DNA from: Amaurobius ferox
Taxonomy: Eukaryota > Arthropoda > Arachnida > Araneae > Amaurobiidae
Length of the DNA stretch: 64,000 nucleotides
Reading direction: 5' to 3'
NCBI GenBank assembly: GCA_951213105.1
Contig: OX578147.1
Coordinates: 128,473,322 to 128,537,321 of the forward strand
Under the pieces are notes generated by a model, which saw nothing but the letters and a program-made list of their open reading frames with translations, did not search any database and was not told the DNA's origin. The position numbers and the translations under genes were made by a program. Positions 1-12,600 of this stretch are shown in pieces. How positions within the stretch are numbered: the first letter of the stretch is position 1; every line of letters begins with the position of its first letter.

Positions 1-276
1 GCAGTGTTTCAAGGTGCCCTACTCTCCCCTAATATATAATGTAAAATTTTTTAAAAATCTGAAAATTAGGATAAAATTTGTCTAAATCTATCACATAAAT
101 GATTGCCATTTTGATTGGTACACTTTTGCTCCTGATTGTAAACTACATGGTTGATGCAAAATGGTGCTGGAACATAGTATAAACATTAACAAAACAGACA
201 AGAAAGATCAATCATGCTTAAAGCATTGATTATGAAACACTTTCCAACTTCAATGCAATTTTATTTAAAAAAGTCG

Positions 277-560
277 AAAATGCAATACATTCCTCGGTAA
301 TATTTTAAAACTTATCACAATACTACATTGATTTATTATATTTGAAAACTTAAACCTTCATTGAAAAAAATGAACTTGATTCAAATGACGGCATTGGAAT
401 ATAAATTGCGTGGTTTAAATATCTTTAAAATGCAATACATTCCACAGTAATATTTTTAAATCTATCATAATACTACGATAATTTATTATATTTGAAAACT
501 TCATTGAAAACAACTGAAATTAATTCAAATGACGTCATAGAAAAAATAACACGCCTGGAT
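277..560. repeat. Two tandem copies, period about 150 bp
   Basis: The block starting aaaatgcaatacattcc and running through tttattatatttgaaaact and ttcaaatgac occurs at 277 and again at 427. A more diverged third copy may run from about 605. No coding potential seen. Confidence 0.7.
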
Positions 561-1108
561 CTCTCTATAAAAGCAGGATTTCATTCATAACTTTCTCCAT
601 TTCATTCGTCACAATACTATAATAATTTATTTTATTTAAAAATTAAGACCATGGAGCTACAATTCATAAACTTTATGCTTAAAACTTCATCGAAAAAAAT
701 CGTCCTTTATTTATAAAATCAATTAATATTTCATTCATATCAGCCATGCAGACTCCATGGACTGAATTATTTTGTGTTAAAGAAATACAGTAATTCTAAT
801 ACAACTCATTCTACATATTTTGCTGTTTACATTTTACATAGGTGAAAAATAGGCTTAATTGTAGAAATAATCAAATTTGAATGAGAATTTAAACTCAAAT
901 ATATTGTCATTGTGTTGTTTTAGTATGTAGATGCACAGAATTTAAGCAGAAATAAAGTAGTTTTAGGATGGATACAACATTCAATATGAATTAAAAAGAA
1001 CTTTAAAAAATCACGAATTTGAAACAAGATGGATGCCATATATCATTTTGAAGTGGGTCATGTGATCGTTTCATATCATGGTCACGTGATCGTTTCATAT
1101 AAGATGTG

Positions 1109-1494
1109 TAATTATTATTTTAATTTTTATTTAAAAAACTACTGGATATATTTAGCTGAATTTTTTTTTATATATTTTATGGAACAATTTGACTATTACC
1201 TAAAATTTTCGAAGCAATTTGTGAATTTTAAATCCGCTTAAAAAATGTTAGAAAAATTAGGTCCCATAGGGCTCAATGTATTTCATTTTTTCAACCCGGG
1301 TTCAATCCAAAACTAATTGTGTGATATTATTCATTTATATTCCCATAGGTCCTACAGACCGTCTGAACAACATACTAAAATTTCATTTTGATTAAGTCAT
1401 TTTTACGGCAGTTATCGTGCTAACGGACAGACAGACAGACAGACAGAATGAACAAAGTCATAAACACTTTTCAACTTTGTTGTAAAGTGTTAAA
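1109..1494 (-). repeat. Dispersed repeat family A, copy 1
   Basis: Near-complete reverse-complement match to 62115-62505 over about 390 bp, sharing the blocks aattaggtcccatagg, ccaaaactaattg and the (GACA)n run at 1431-1450. A partial copy is at 20436-20630. One end carries an imperfect hairpin around aacactttacaac/gttgtaaagtgtt. It is a non-coding mobile repeat of unknown class. Confidence 0.8.
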
Positions 1495-1929
1495 AATGAT
1501 GAAAATATAAATTGAAATAGTGAAAGAAACCCTACCTTCGTTTTTTTTCCAGTTTAATTTTCTGAAATCTTCAATTTATTTTTGAGAAAAATTTAAATTT
1601 AAAAATGTTTGTTCTATCTTTTTAATAATTTAAATTTAAAAAAAATACTTTCAGTAATTTAAATTTTATAGAACTTTTGTTTATTTTTCAATACATTTAA
1701 TATTAATGATGGCATTATAGGAAATAAAAATTAAATGGTATAGAAATTTTTCTCCACACATATACATTCCTCCACAATTTTGTATCTTTCACCATTGTAT
1801 ATTATTTCAGTAAACTGTACATTTTAATTTAACAGTAATTAATGTGTGTAGTGAACTATGTAAGCGATCGAATAATTCTACTTTCTCATCAAAGGTATTT
1901 GGAAAAAGAAATCAGATCCAAATATATCT

Positions 1930-2121
1930 TTTGGTTTAATGGATTAGTTTTGGGCTTCTAACCAGTAGATTGCGAGTTCAGGCCCCTATTGCTGGGTAGT
2001 AGTTCCAAGGTCATTTTATACTAAGGATTGAGCCCTTACGTGATGTTACGTTCATTGACTAACAAATTTGATATCACATTTAAGAGGAAATCAAAACTAC
2101 TGGCCACTTGACACAAACAGT
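1930..2121 (+). mobile_element. Degenerate tRNA-derived SINE
   Basis: The sequence has a tRNA-like head: a TTAATGGATTAG box-A-like block, gggcttctaaccagtag (anticodon-arm-like), then gcgagttcaggcccc as box B, followed by a unique body. It differs from the SINE at 26.5-27.7 kb, so it is a second family. Ends are approximate. Confidence 0.55.
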
Positions 2122-2939
2122 ATGATATTTTTAAATTGAATTTTTTCATCATTTTAGTTATTTAGTAAATAAGTAACTAAACATAATTTTCTAAACTTTC
2201 ACAATTACATTTTTAAAACTATATACTATTCCAGTGAAATATTTGTCGCCTGATTCTGAATCTATGAAATGTAGGGATGTTTTAATATTATAATTTATAT
2301 TTCTTCTTCGGTGAATCTTCTGTTAACAGACACACATATTCTAATGGACAACTCTAAATAATAGACACTTTCGCTGGTCTTGATTTCATGAAACTTAGAA
2401 GCGTAAGCTCTTTGTAGCACTTACTCCAATTAGAAGATGTAATATATACCCTAAAATTTAATTTATTTTTTTATACATTCAAAATTTCTTTATAAAAATT
2501 AAAGCATTGATTTAATGTAAAATTTCATACTAATCTATTAAAACTATTCAATAGTTGTTGATTGCAAGATGAAATGCTGGCAATGAGAACCAATATCGGA
2601 AAGCACAATCAACTATGTTCTGAAAAATTCATAAAATTAAGATAAATATATTCAGTAAAATTGGAGGGTATAATTTATTTTCATTTCATCTTATTAAATC
2701 GAGCAAAAAGTCTTGATGATTCTGAAATAATTATTGCTTAAATGTGCTGTTGGGTTCAAACTATTCAAATATTGATGTTTATATATGCAACAATAAATTA
2801 ATTAAACAGCAAGCAAAAAAAAAGAAAAAATTAATATATTTCATTACACATAAATTAAGATATAATGCTGTGTACACCTGTTTTAAGAATGTTTTGAATC
2901 TGTGCTAAAAATAACCTATAAACGAAAATAAAAAAATGA

Positions 2940-3270
2940 AATTGGCTTAAATAGGAAAATGAGAGGGGTATATACCCAAAACAATGGATTCAAAACATAC
3001 CAAAGTTACCACCACCCTTTTGGTTTCAAAATTTAACGTCTTAGGTATGCTGGCTTTCCATTTGTGTCCATTTCTACTTTTTGACTTTCGGTTTGTTGAC
3101 CTTTTTAGCACATCCGGCCATTCAACTTGCTGCTCTAAGTCCTTGGACGAGCCGAATGGTCTGGGCTTTCGACCTTTTTAGCACTCATGTAGGGTATTTA
3201 ATGTAACCCAAAACAGCTATGCTACATTAGATCTTAATTTGTGCATAATTGTGTTGCTTAATTTTTTTTT
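2940..3270 (+). repeat. Repeat family D remnant (foldback/MITE) with nested SINE tail
   Basis: The blocks gactttcggtttgttgacc, tttttagcact, acccaaaacagct, tgctacatta and tttgtgc correspond in order to the right half of the family D elements at 28.2-28.7, 35.8-36.1 and 47.5-47.8 kb. It is interrupted at 3112-3170 by a SINE-tail insertion. Confidence 0.65.
3098..3184 (+). mobile_element. 59-bp SINE 3'-tail insertion with 14-bp target-site duplication
   Basis: GACCTTTTTAGCAC occurs at 3098-3111 and exactly again at 3171-3184. Between them are 59 bp ending in ggtctgggctttc, the tail module also present at 30.45, 48.2 and 61.1 kb. Family D elements elsewhere lack this segment, so they give the empty-site form. 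Confidence 0.85.
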
Positions 3271-3374
3271 ACCTTTTAATTTTTACAAGCAATAAATTTT
3301 GTTAAGTATCTCTTTTAATAATTTTTTTAAGTCTCTCAAGTACTTTTGATCCACCATTATTAATATTTTCAGAG

Positions 3375-3378
<4 letters not shown>

Positions 3379-3414
<36 letters not shown>
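3379..3414. repeat. (AT)18 microsatellite
   Basis: Uninterrupted AT dinucleotides about 60 bp upstream of the NSE1 exon acceptor, in the intron. Confidence 0.95.
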
Positions 3415-3417
<3 letters not shown>

Positions 3418-3476
3418 ATTATTGAGAATTGCTAGCCTAAATTACTAAATTAATTAAAAAAAAATGTGTACTTTAG

Positions 3477-3614
3477 ATCAATTGCATTATAGAGTCCAAT
3501 GATGGTAAAGCAACGTCCACATCCATTTTGAATTTTGCTGATGATATTCGTATCTCCAAGAAAGAAGCAGATGAAATCATAACAAAGTTTTCACAAGATG
3601 GCTGGCTGATTGAG
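3477..3614 (+). CDS. NSMCE1: NSE1 exon (winged-helix part)
   Basis: Acceptor ctttag precedes ATC at 3477 and donor gtactt follows GAG at 3614. The exon is 138 nt, phase 0 at both ends, with 46 open codons. It aligns by eye with human NSE1 from just after the middle of the protein to WLIE. Confidence 0.9.
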
Positions 3615-6600
3615 GTACTTCTTCTGTATTTTAATAAGTCTTAGTGTTATGCCCATAAGAAACCTCCCAAGATACAGAATGCAATTATTTATGGCTAAAT
3701 ATCTGGTAATTGTTAATTTTGTGTCCCCTAAGCTTTACAATAATAATAAGATACATATTTTTTACAGTATTTATTTGGAATTCAATATATCCTACATATA
3801 TTTCAACAAAAAAAGTATTTTTCAATATTATTAAATGTAGTCTTGTCATTTCTGTCACTGAGCCCATGATGAGTTAAGCTTTCATCTCTTTATTAAACCA
3901 GTAGAATACATACATAATGGAAATAGATTGATCATGTTTAAGAAATTATGATTTTAACTTGAAGAAAACCCAATATTTAAAGAATTTTTAATGATTTTTT
4001 TTGCGAAATTACTGATACATATTTCTCTCTGAGAATAAGTGACATTATGTCATTTGAAAAAGCATCCTTTTCACCCACTAGATGGTAACAAAAGTCAGTT
4101 GAAGAACACTATTTAGAGTTTTGTCCCACACCTGTTGAAATTTTGGATAATTACTCTTAACAAGCATGTGAAAACCATAATTTTATAAATGAATAAGAAT
4201 TTTAAAATACCATGTCTCCTGTTGCATAAAAGCAAGTTTTGAATAGCGTATACTTTGTTTCCCAATAGTTTTAATTTCTGTGCAGAACAGAAACAAATCC
4301 GTATGTCATTCATGTCATTACCATGACATGAATATGCTAATTTATAGCAAATATAAAATAAAATAAACTGTTGTGGGTGTGCACTCATGGCTACACATTG
4401 ACCGTTCATCTTAAATCTCGGACAATGCCATGTATATTTTCTAGTATAAAATAAACCTAATATGTACACTCATGGACCTTTCCTTGTAAAGTTATTGGAG
4501 TGCTTAATGGTTCTCCTAGGAACCCTGTATAATTTAAGACTAAAAATTAACAGTTACAGTTACGATACACAAATAAGATCAAGATGCTTTCCTAGTTTTT
4601 GCAGTCACCTTTATATAAAAGTTTAGATTCAGTGTATGTACATAAAAAATAATTTCAAGGTATTTATTCCTTGTCTTTTTTTTCAGAATGAAGGCTATAT
4701 TTCTTTCAGCACCAGAGCTATAGTAGAGCTTCAACATTTCTTTAAAGAACATTTTAAGGGCGCTGTTGTTTTGTGTCATCTGTGTAAGAATATCGTATTC
4801 CAAGTAAGTTCGTAAATTTTCTGCAACTTGATTCATACGATAAATTTAAATGTTTGAAATGTGAGCCTCCACATAACTTTCTCATACATTCATATTATTT
4901 ATATCCATTTGCAGGGATTACTGGAATTTTGATTACTTTTGCCAAATGAAATTTTCTTTCGCCAAATTTTATTTAGACATTCCATTTGAAAAATTTGTTT
5001 GGTTTATAAATTCTCAAATTATAAAGATCATTGTTTTGGAAAAGACAATTTGTACACATATTATGAGTAGTATACCATGATTTTTTATTTTAGCATTGGC
5101 AGAGTGGCTAACATTTTTGCCAAATCTTTTTTCCAATCACCAAATTGAATTTTCTTTCATCACAAAATGTGACAATAGCAGTTGGCAGTGCAACTCCTGC
5201 ATTTGTGTCAGGAGGTAAAAAAAATTAACAGTGGCTCCAGTCTGATGGAGCTGAAACGATTCTTGCTTGAATAATATCTTTCTTTATGGGTGGTATATCT
5301 TAAAATACCATGATTTTTCATTTTCAAACTAAAATTAGAAAATTAGGACCACCTTTTCAAAGTATTAAAATATCGAAATTATAATTGCTATATTTTAAAA
5401 ACTAAGAACTCTATCCAAAATCCAATTATATAGCCTTGTAGAGGGATTTTAAAGGACTACAAATTACTATATATTGTTCCTACCACTTTTAGTTTTTGAG
5501 ATATAAGCATTACAAACTTTAAAACGGAAAGTTTTCAGTCTTCAATTTGACAGTATGATTCCTCAGAAAGTATAAGAGCTTTGTAAAAAAAAATTTATTG
5601 ACCTAGAAGCTGAACTTCCTACTAAACATTTTTCTATTTTTTATAGTTTAGAAGATATTTCAAGTGAAAGTAAGCAAAGTGAAGCAAAATCTCACTCAAA
5701 TGAAAAAGTTCAAAATATTAAAATATTGAAATTATTTTCGTATATTCATAATTGGTACCCTGTTTCCGATAAAACAAGTATAAATTATTTATATTTTTAT
5801 CTTTTAGGTTAAGAGTTAGTGTCCAAAGTATTTCCATTTTTCATAATGTTCTGATTTCAGCCAGAGATATCCCAATGATAGATATTATTTACATAAAAGA
5901 ATCTGATGTAGGCAGTATAAGATTTTCCCTATATAATGCAATGGTACAATGATTGTTCTTTACAGTGCAATAATTGTTTTTTTTTCACAGTGCAATAATT
6001 GTTTAGGAGTTCCACAGCACAATGTTTTTGGTATTGAGTTGGGTAACACGTAAAATGAAATTTGGCACTTTTGACATGTTAATAGTCCAAACAAAACAAC
6101 TTATTCATAGCCACAAATAAAATATTCATCAAAATGCAATTGACATTTAATTAATATCCTGTGAAATGAATGACTGTTGGCAAATTTTTGATACCAAAGT
6201 ACAAAACTATTCTACAAAGTAACATCTCTAATGAATGGAACGAGTGATGTTAACAGATTTGCTACATAATATTGCTTATGGAAAATAACCTATTGGATAA
6301 TACTTACTTCTTTTTTAATTTTATATAATTTTTTTTATAAATTTATTCAAAAACTGTGCAATATTTTGAGAATGGTTCATGCTAGCATTCTAGAGTTTGT
6401 ATAATTTATTTTCTAATGAAAAATTATGTACGAAATGATTATTTATTTAATAGTATTGAAGGTTCTGATTTCTTAATGATTTTTTTTAAAATTGTATGAG
6501 GAGGTGCTGAGAAAAAGGTAATATATCCATATTTTTTTATTGAGATAACAGCCCACACAGTATAAATATCCAAAATTTATGTATATTACATCCCATTGGT

Positions 6601-9600
6601 CTAAAATACATCCCAGTACAAATATACATTTAGTAGATATCTATAAGTAAAGTAATCTGGATCATCCAAAGTTTATGTGAAATTTATGCTCATGTATTAT
6701 ATGCTCAGGATGATCCAAATTTAACTTTCACTGCACATACATATTCTGTATATAATATTCAGGGTGGTCACAAAAAATTCATTTTGAAATTCCCTGATAT
6801 TTTCCATGATAATTGTCTGAAATGTTCCCCCTTGAAAGATGTTTATCGAGGTCACGTCGCCTGTTAATGAAAAGTCTCCCTCCAGCCACTTGTTCAGAAG
6901 TATATTTATAGAGGATGAGTGTTGGGTTTTGTAATGCAAAATGAAAAATGTGACATCGTGGAATGAACAAGCACTGTTCATTCAGCTAAAAGAAAATATA
7001 TAATTGGAAAATGAAAAAAAAAAATTGCAGAAATTCGCAGTTATCCCCAACTTTTAGTGGAATTCCCTGATTTTTCCCCAGTATTTCCAGAAACATAAAA
7101 TTCCCCCTGATAATTTCCGGTTTTCCAAGTCTGTGGTCAATTGCACATACATATATGTACATATGATATAATATGGACAGCAAACACATCCATATCATGG
7201 ACAAAAGAATGACCAATCCAATGTTCAACTTGATCAAGTTGTGCAATAAATGGCATTTTACTTTCCCTGCAATACATGGTAATTTATAGAGAAAGCATTG
7301 GAATCATGCCGAAAATCACAACTCGAGTTTTCTGCGGATCTATACGTTTTGGGACCTCTAGAATATGAAAAAACTATTTTTAGCATGATGTCTGCCTGTG
7401 TGTCAGTGTAATGTATGTATCCACTCTAACTCAAAAACTAATGGACCAAATTTCATTTAATTTGGTAGGTAAGTCACTTGTGTATGACCTTGGTGCTGAT
7501 TAGTTTTTGGTATCATTCGGGATAAAATGGTCCACCTTTTTTGCGAAATGGCCCGTAAAAATTGTCTGTATCCACTCTAGCTGAAAAACTAAGGGATCAA
7601 ATTGTATAAAATTTGGTAGATAAGTCACTTGTGGGTTACCCTGGTGCTGATTAGATTTTGGTATGATTCGAAAAAAAAATAACCTGCCTCTTTTTGTGAA
7701 ATAACCCGCAAAAATTGTCAAAATTTAAAATTAAAACTATGTTCAAATATATTAATTAAATGCTTGTTTTATACGTAATGTTTAATGATAAAAAGAATAA
7801 GACCAACTCCATTACACTAGGTCTAGACATTCTCGAGATATTTTAGATTTTTCACATTTTTGTTACACCACCTTGGATATTAAGTCAAGTTACTAAATGA
7901 GAACGAAAAAATTGAATTAAAAGTGCACATTCGGTGTCATTTTAAATAATTATGGACTTTATTTTATGCAATTAAACTCAATATAATGAATTATTGAAGA
8001 AATAAAGAGAACTTGAATATGAGTCTGCAGGGAAAGTCATATGCTGCCCACATCAGATTTTATCTTTTTACCTTGCTATCATGGTCATCACGATTTGTGC
8101 TGTAATTAAATTTTTCATGTTGAAGTTTGTTTGATAATTTTTTATTGCAAAATTTATCAAATTATTACCAAATATTGATGCTATGTGAAATCACATACCT
8201 GATTTTTAACTTATAAAATTAAAAAAAAAATACTCATGCTAGGAATTTTACTATACCGACACTGAAATTTATCATAACTTTCAGATTTGTTTTAATATTT
8301 TACATTTTATTAGTATGAGGATAATATAAATTCATATTTTTGTCATTATAACTAAATTCAGTAGTGGTGTTTGAATAATAACACTGGTTTACAAATTGAA
8401 AAATATTTTTTGGAACAGAAACAACAATAATTGAATTTTGTGTTTTTGATGACGCTAAATCTGAAAATGCAGTTTTTTTCCATCACATACAACTTTTTTA
8501 TTAAACAACCTTGCGAAATTGCTGGAAAAGTATAAAATTTGCAAAGTGAATGCATAAGATTTGCATAATTTTTTAAAAAGATTTGCATAATTTTTTTAAC
8601 TTATTACATAAGAAAATCTTGTAGAATATAACTATAAGAGATAAAATGCACCCGTAGTGTGTTATAGCTGGAGTTGGAGAACACATAAATTACTTCTTTC
8701 TTCTGTGTGTATTAGGGTTCTTCTCTTAGGAGAAACCAACAGTAGTTACTCATCATCGATTCATACCATCTACCTTGGTAATGTTACTCAATTTGCAATA
8801 TGTCCTGATGGAAGCTTTTCTCCCTGCTCGTCACTCACTGCACCCAAATTTGGTGGGGAAAAGTCCAGATGTGAATGCAAAAAATGAATTTTTAATGACA
8901 TCCGGCAGCCTAAATTTTTGTAGTTTAATAAAAGATTTTGTACTAAAATATTCCAATTGTGTGCTTTTTTATTGCCAAGAAAACTATGGACTATATCCTT
9001 AAATGACTTCCATGCCTCATGTTCTACATTATTCAACCTACTGTTAAAATTTTCATCATTGAGTAATCTTCTAATCTGAGGCCCAACGAATATACTTTGT
9101 TTTAATTTGACTTCATTTAACCTTGGAAACACTTGCCTTAAATATCTAAATCCTTGTCCTTCTTTATTTAGTGCTTTCACGAAATTCTTCATCAACCTCA
9201 ATTTGATATGTAAAGGTGGCAAAATTACATGCTGCTGGTTGACTAGTGGAGCATACTTAATTTTTTCTCCCAGGAGTGTCTATGGAGTAGATGCCATAAG
9301 TGAACATCGTAATTCACTGCTTTTAAAATCAATGACATACTTTCATATGTCTCTTTCATTCCAACAGCATGCACAATTGGTATTGAAGGATGCTTGTTTG
9401 CATTATGCAGTAACACTGCCTTTAAGCTGGTTTTGGATGAGTCTATGAATAACCGTCAATCATCAGCTTTATAAGGAATACTCAGAGCAGACATCAAACC
9501 TTGTATATTGCAGCAGGAACACAGCAGATCTGTCTTAGTGAAATATAGCATTAATTCTTTATTTCTGTTTCTGAAATAAGAAACTGTAGTATCATGATGC

Positions 9601-12600
9601 AATAAATTCCACTTCTTTAAGCATGAACCTAGAATTTCTGCTTGTTTTTTTGATAAATTCAAGTCACGAACAGTTCCTCTTGTGAAAGGAGATGTGGTTC
9701 ACTATTTTATTTTTCTGGTATGAATGCAATGTCTTTTGAAACTTGTGTTGCTGCAGTATTTTCAGAACAATCCTCTCCAGAATCAGAAATTTCCTGCCAA
9801 GTAACTGAGGCTGTGAGAATAGGTTCATCTCCATAAACAACTGGTCTTGGAACATTTGGGTACACAATATTACTTTTATTTTTTGCAGAGAAACCACTGA
9901 CACTTGTTAAACAGAAGTAGCAGTCATCATAATGATGTTTTGGCTCACTCCAAACCATAGGTATAGCAAAAGGCAAATGCTCTATTTTCCTTTTTAACCA
10001 CTGCATAAGCTTCACATAACAACTAATACACATTAGTTGCGGCACCCACAATTTATCCTGATCTCCTAGTGGACAACCGAAATACTGTATAAGCAGTTTT
10101 CATTAATTTTGAAATCAGCCTACGTTGACTCTTTGTTGTGAATTCGCCACAGACATAGCAAAATAAATTTGGGAAATTTTTACACGTCTTTGCGATTCAT
10201 TATGTAAATAAAAGCCGACGTAAAATTATAACACAAAACACTATTTTGATACTTGATTAATTTATTTACATTAACTAAACTTGCGTTACTGGAAGAAGTA
10301 TAGGGCACTCACCGAACTTGCAGAATTTAATACAGATTACTATACACACAACCACACTCGTCAGTGGCTTTAGTTGTGAGAGATTGTATGATTTCAAACA
10401 GATGCAGCGGGGATGACTCGTCGATTAAAGCGTTGTTCACTGATGCAAGGGGGATGAATCATCATTTATTGGTTCCGGGTGGGTGACTCTTTGTTTTTTA
10501 AGATAGCAGATCATTTCTATTATGTGCCAAACATGACATAATAGGGATCTTTAAAATTATATAACTGAGAAACGTGATGTGATAGATCATTTTTGACTAC
10601 ATTATCTGTTTCAGCATTAAAAATACTTTAAAAACATTCATTGCCTTATCTGTTCTGAGAATTGTGTAGATAATCAGGTAACTGCTATTGTGGTACTTCT
10701 GAAAATGAAACCTAGACTGATGAAAAGAGAATCATAAAGTATGCAAAAAATAATGCTCTGAGCATTAAATCTTCCATAACAATTCTTTAACTGCCCAAAT
10801 GATCTAAAATTTACAATTCCTTAGTCAAGAGCTCTGGTTTTCGGAAAACCATCTACAGCTTTGGAAAAACTTTCTGGATAGATCGGTGGTTTATTCGTGT
10901 AAAATGAGTGCTTCTGACTGAAACCTTTTTAAATAAGGCTCCTAAATATATAGGCTGACACAACAGAGGCCATCTTAACTCCCAGTTGAAGCGAAGGCTG
11001 TACATGGTTAAAAGAGTGTTAGCTTTTCATCCTTTTCACGAGATCTTGAGAAAATCAAAACATTCTAGACTACATTCTTAAATGATTGATATAATTTTTT
11101 GAAAGCAGAAGCACGTATTTTACAGCTAAATTGCGTATTTAATATCAACCATGGAACATGCACATGCCATTAAAATAGCACAGGCAGATAACTGACTTAG
11201 ACCAGTTGGAGTCAAAATAGTGATTGCGTCAACCTGTATATAACAAATGACCTGTATTTTAACAATTGACCTGTATTTCAATTTTGCTGTAATTATAGCC
11301 CAGTAATATTCAAACTGTCTTAAAACTAACTATAGTTGATAAATGAAAATAATGTTCTTGATCACAGCCACCCAGTAATGATCTTCCCAATAGGCTCAGC
11401 CAGTTTATTTCTGGGCATGTTTTAATGAGTTGTAAATTTCATAACATGTTAAATTTTAAAACTATAAATTATAGATGAGCAGAACTATTTTTTGTTGGAA
11501 AGAGGATATTTATATCATGTGAATGAAATAAAAGTGCCTGCTTAAGAGCATATTTTTTCAATATTGTATTACAGGAAAATAGAGTAATAAATTTTATATT
11601 CAAATCAAGCATAATTCATTAAATTACACCCAACAAAAATGATAACTAACAATATTGGATTAAAAGACCTGTCTTTACTGGTGCTCACCAGTACCAATAA
11701 AAGCAAGAATGTGTCCATCAAACAATAGTTGTATCATGTGCTCCAAGAAGGAATTTATTGCCATATAAAAATTAGAAAAAGTGAAATACTGTAGAGGCCT
11801 GATTATCTAAGCTAATGTCGACAAAGAACAGCTCAGATATGATCAATCTCTATGAACATGAAAAAACCTTGCATACTGCACTGTACAACTTAGCTCTGAC
11901 ATTTGAGATAATGTTCCCCTTCCATTTAAGATCTCTCTCATTCCTGCAATTACGTAAATATGTACTGTAAGAAATAGAAATAATTACATAAGTAATTATG
12001 TGTTTCTTTGTGTAATACATACTGTAATACATGTGTACTCTCATCCTGCTGTTCAATGTGTCGCAGAGTGGTCTTTATTGCATTTAGGCCTTTTGTATGA
12101 AGACCCAAGCCGCCCGACTCACCCGTTGGTATGAGCAGCTGTCTAGATGGCTGGCGGCCTTTTATATGTGAAATTCTTGAGCTTCCATCTGGACATGCAT
12201 TATCCTTCTCTTCACTCCCTCGTTTTTCCTCACTCGCTAAATTTATAATTTGGTCTGCTCATCTTCATCCAGCCAATCTTGAATATCTTCTGTTGTAATA
12301 GGTTTTGAAACTAGAAGATTTTTTTACTAGCCCTGTGAATGGAAAATTAACTTCATTATCATCTTCTTCCTTGGTTTCCGTGAAAAATAAATTTCAGGAC
12401 TTCATGGGAGTTGATATTTCAATTTTATCAGAAAAAATGATGAGTTAGTGAGAAAAAAAAACTGGTTCAAGTAACAGAGAACCTGGGATTAATCAGGACT
12501 TTACTGTACATGATCCTGAGTTTATTTTATCCTGTGTTTTAATGAAGGATTTATTTTACTTGATATTTTCGTATTGGGTTCATGTTAAAATCTATTAAAT

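Larger units (their letters stand above)
1..3476. other. Sequence upstream of the first visible NSE1 exon; no exon recognised
   Basis: I looked for the family's N-terminal winged-helix exons on + and found none. The stretch holds a ~150-bp period duplication (277-560), a dispersed repeat (1109-1494), a degenerate tRNA-like SINE (about 1930-2121), a repeat with a nested SINE tail (2940-3270) and an (AT)n run. The last part should be NSE1 intron. Confidence 0.6.

Noticed and set aside
1431..1450. (GACA)n run as a CRISPR-like or telomeric signal
   Set aside because: It is a short microsatellite internal to dispersed repeat family A, present at the same place in the other copies.
4113..4469. 118-aa minus-strand open frame
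   Set aside because: It lies in the intron between two NSE1 exons on the opposite strand, with no similarity recognised and an unremarkable AT-rich composition.
8788..9222. 144-aa minus-strand open frame as an intact gene
   Set aside because: It is only the longest surviving piece of a longer family member; frames upstream are broken by a TGA, frameshifts and a deletion.
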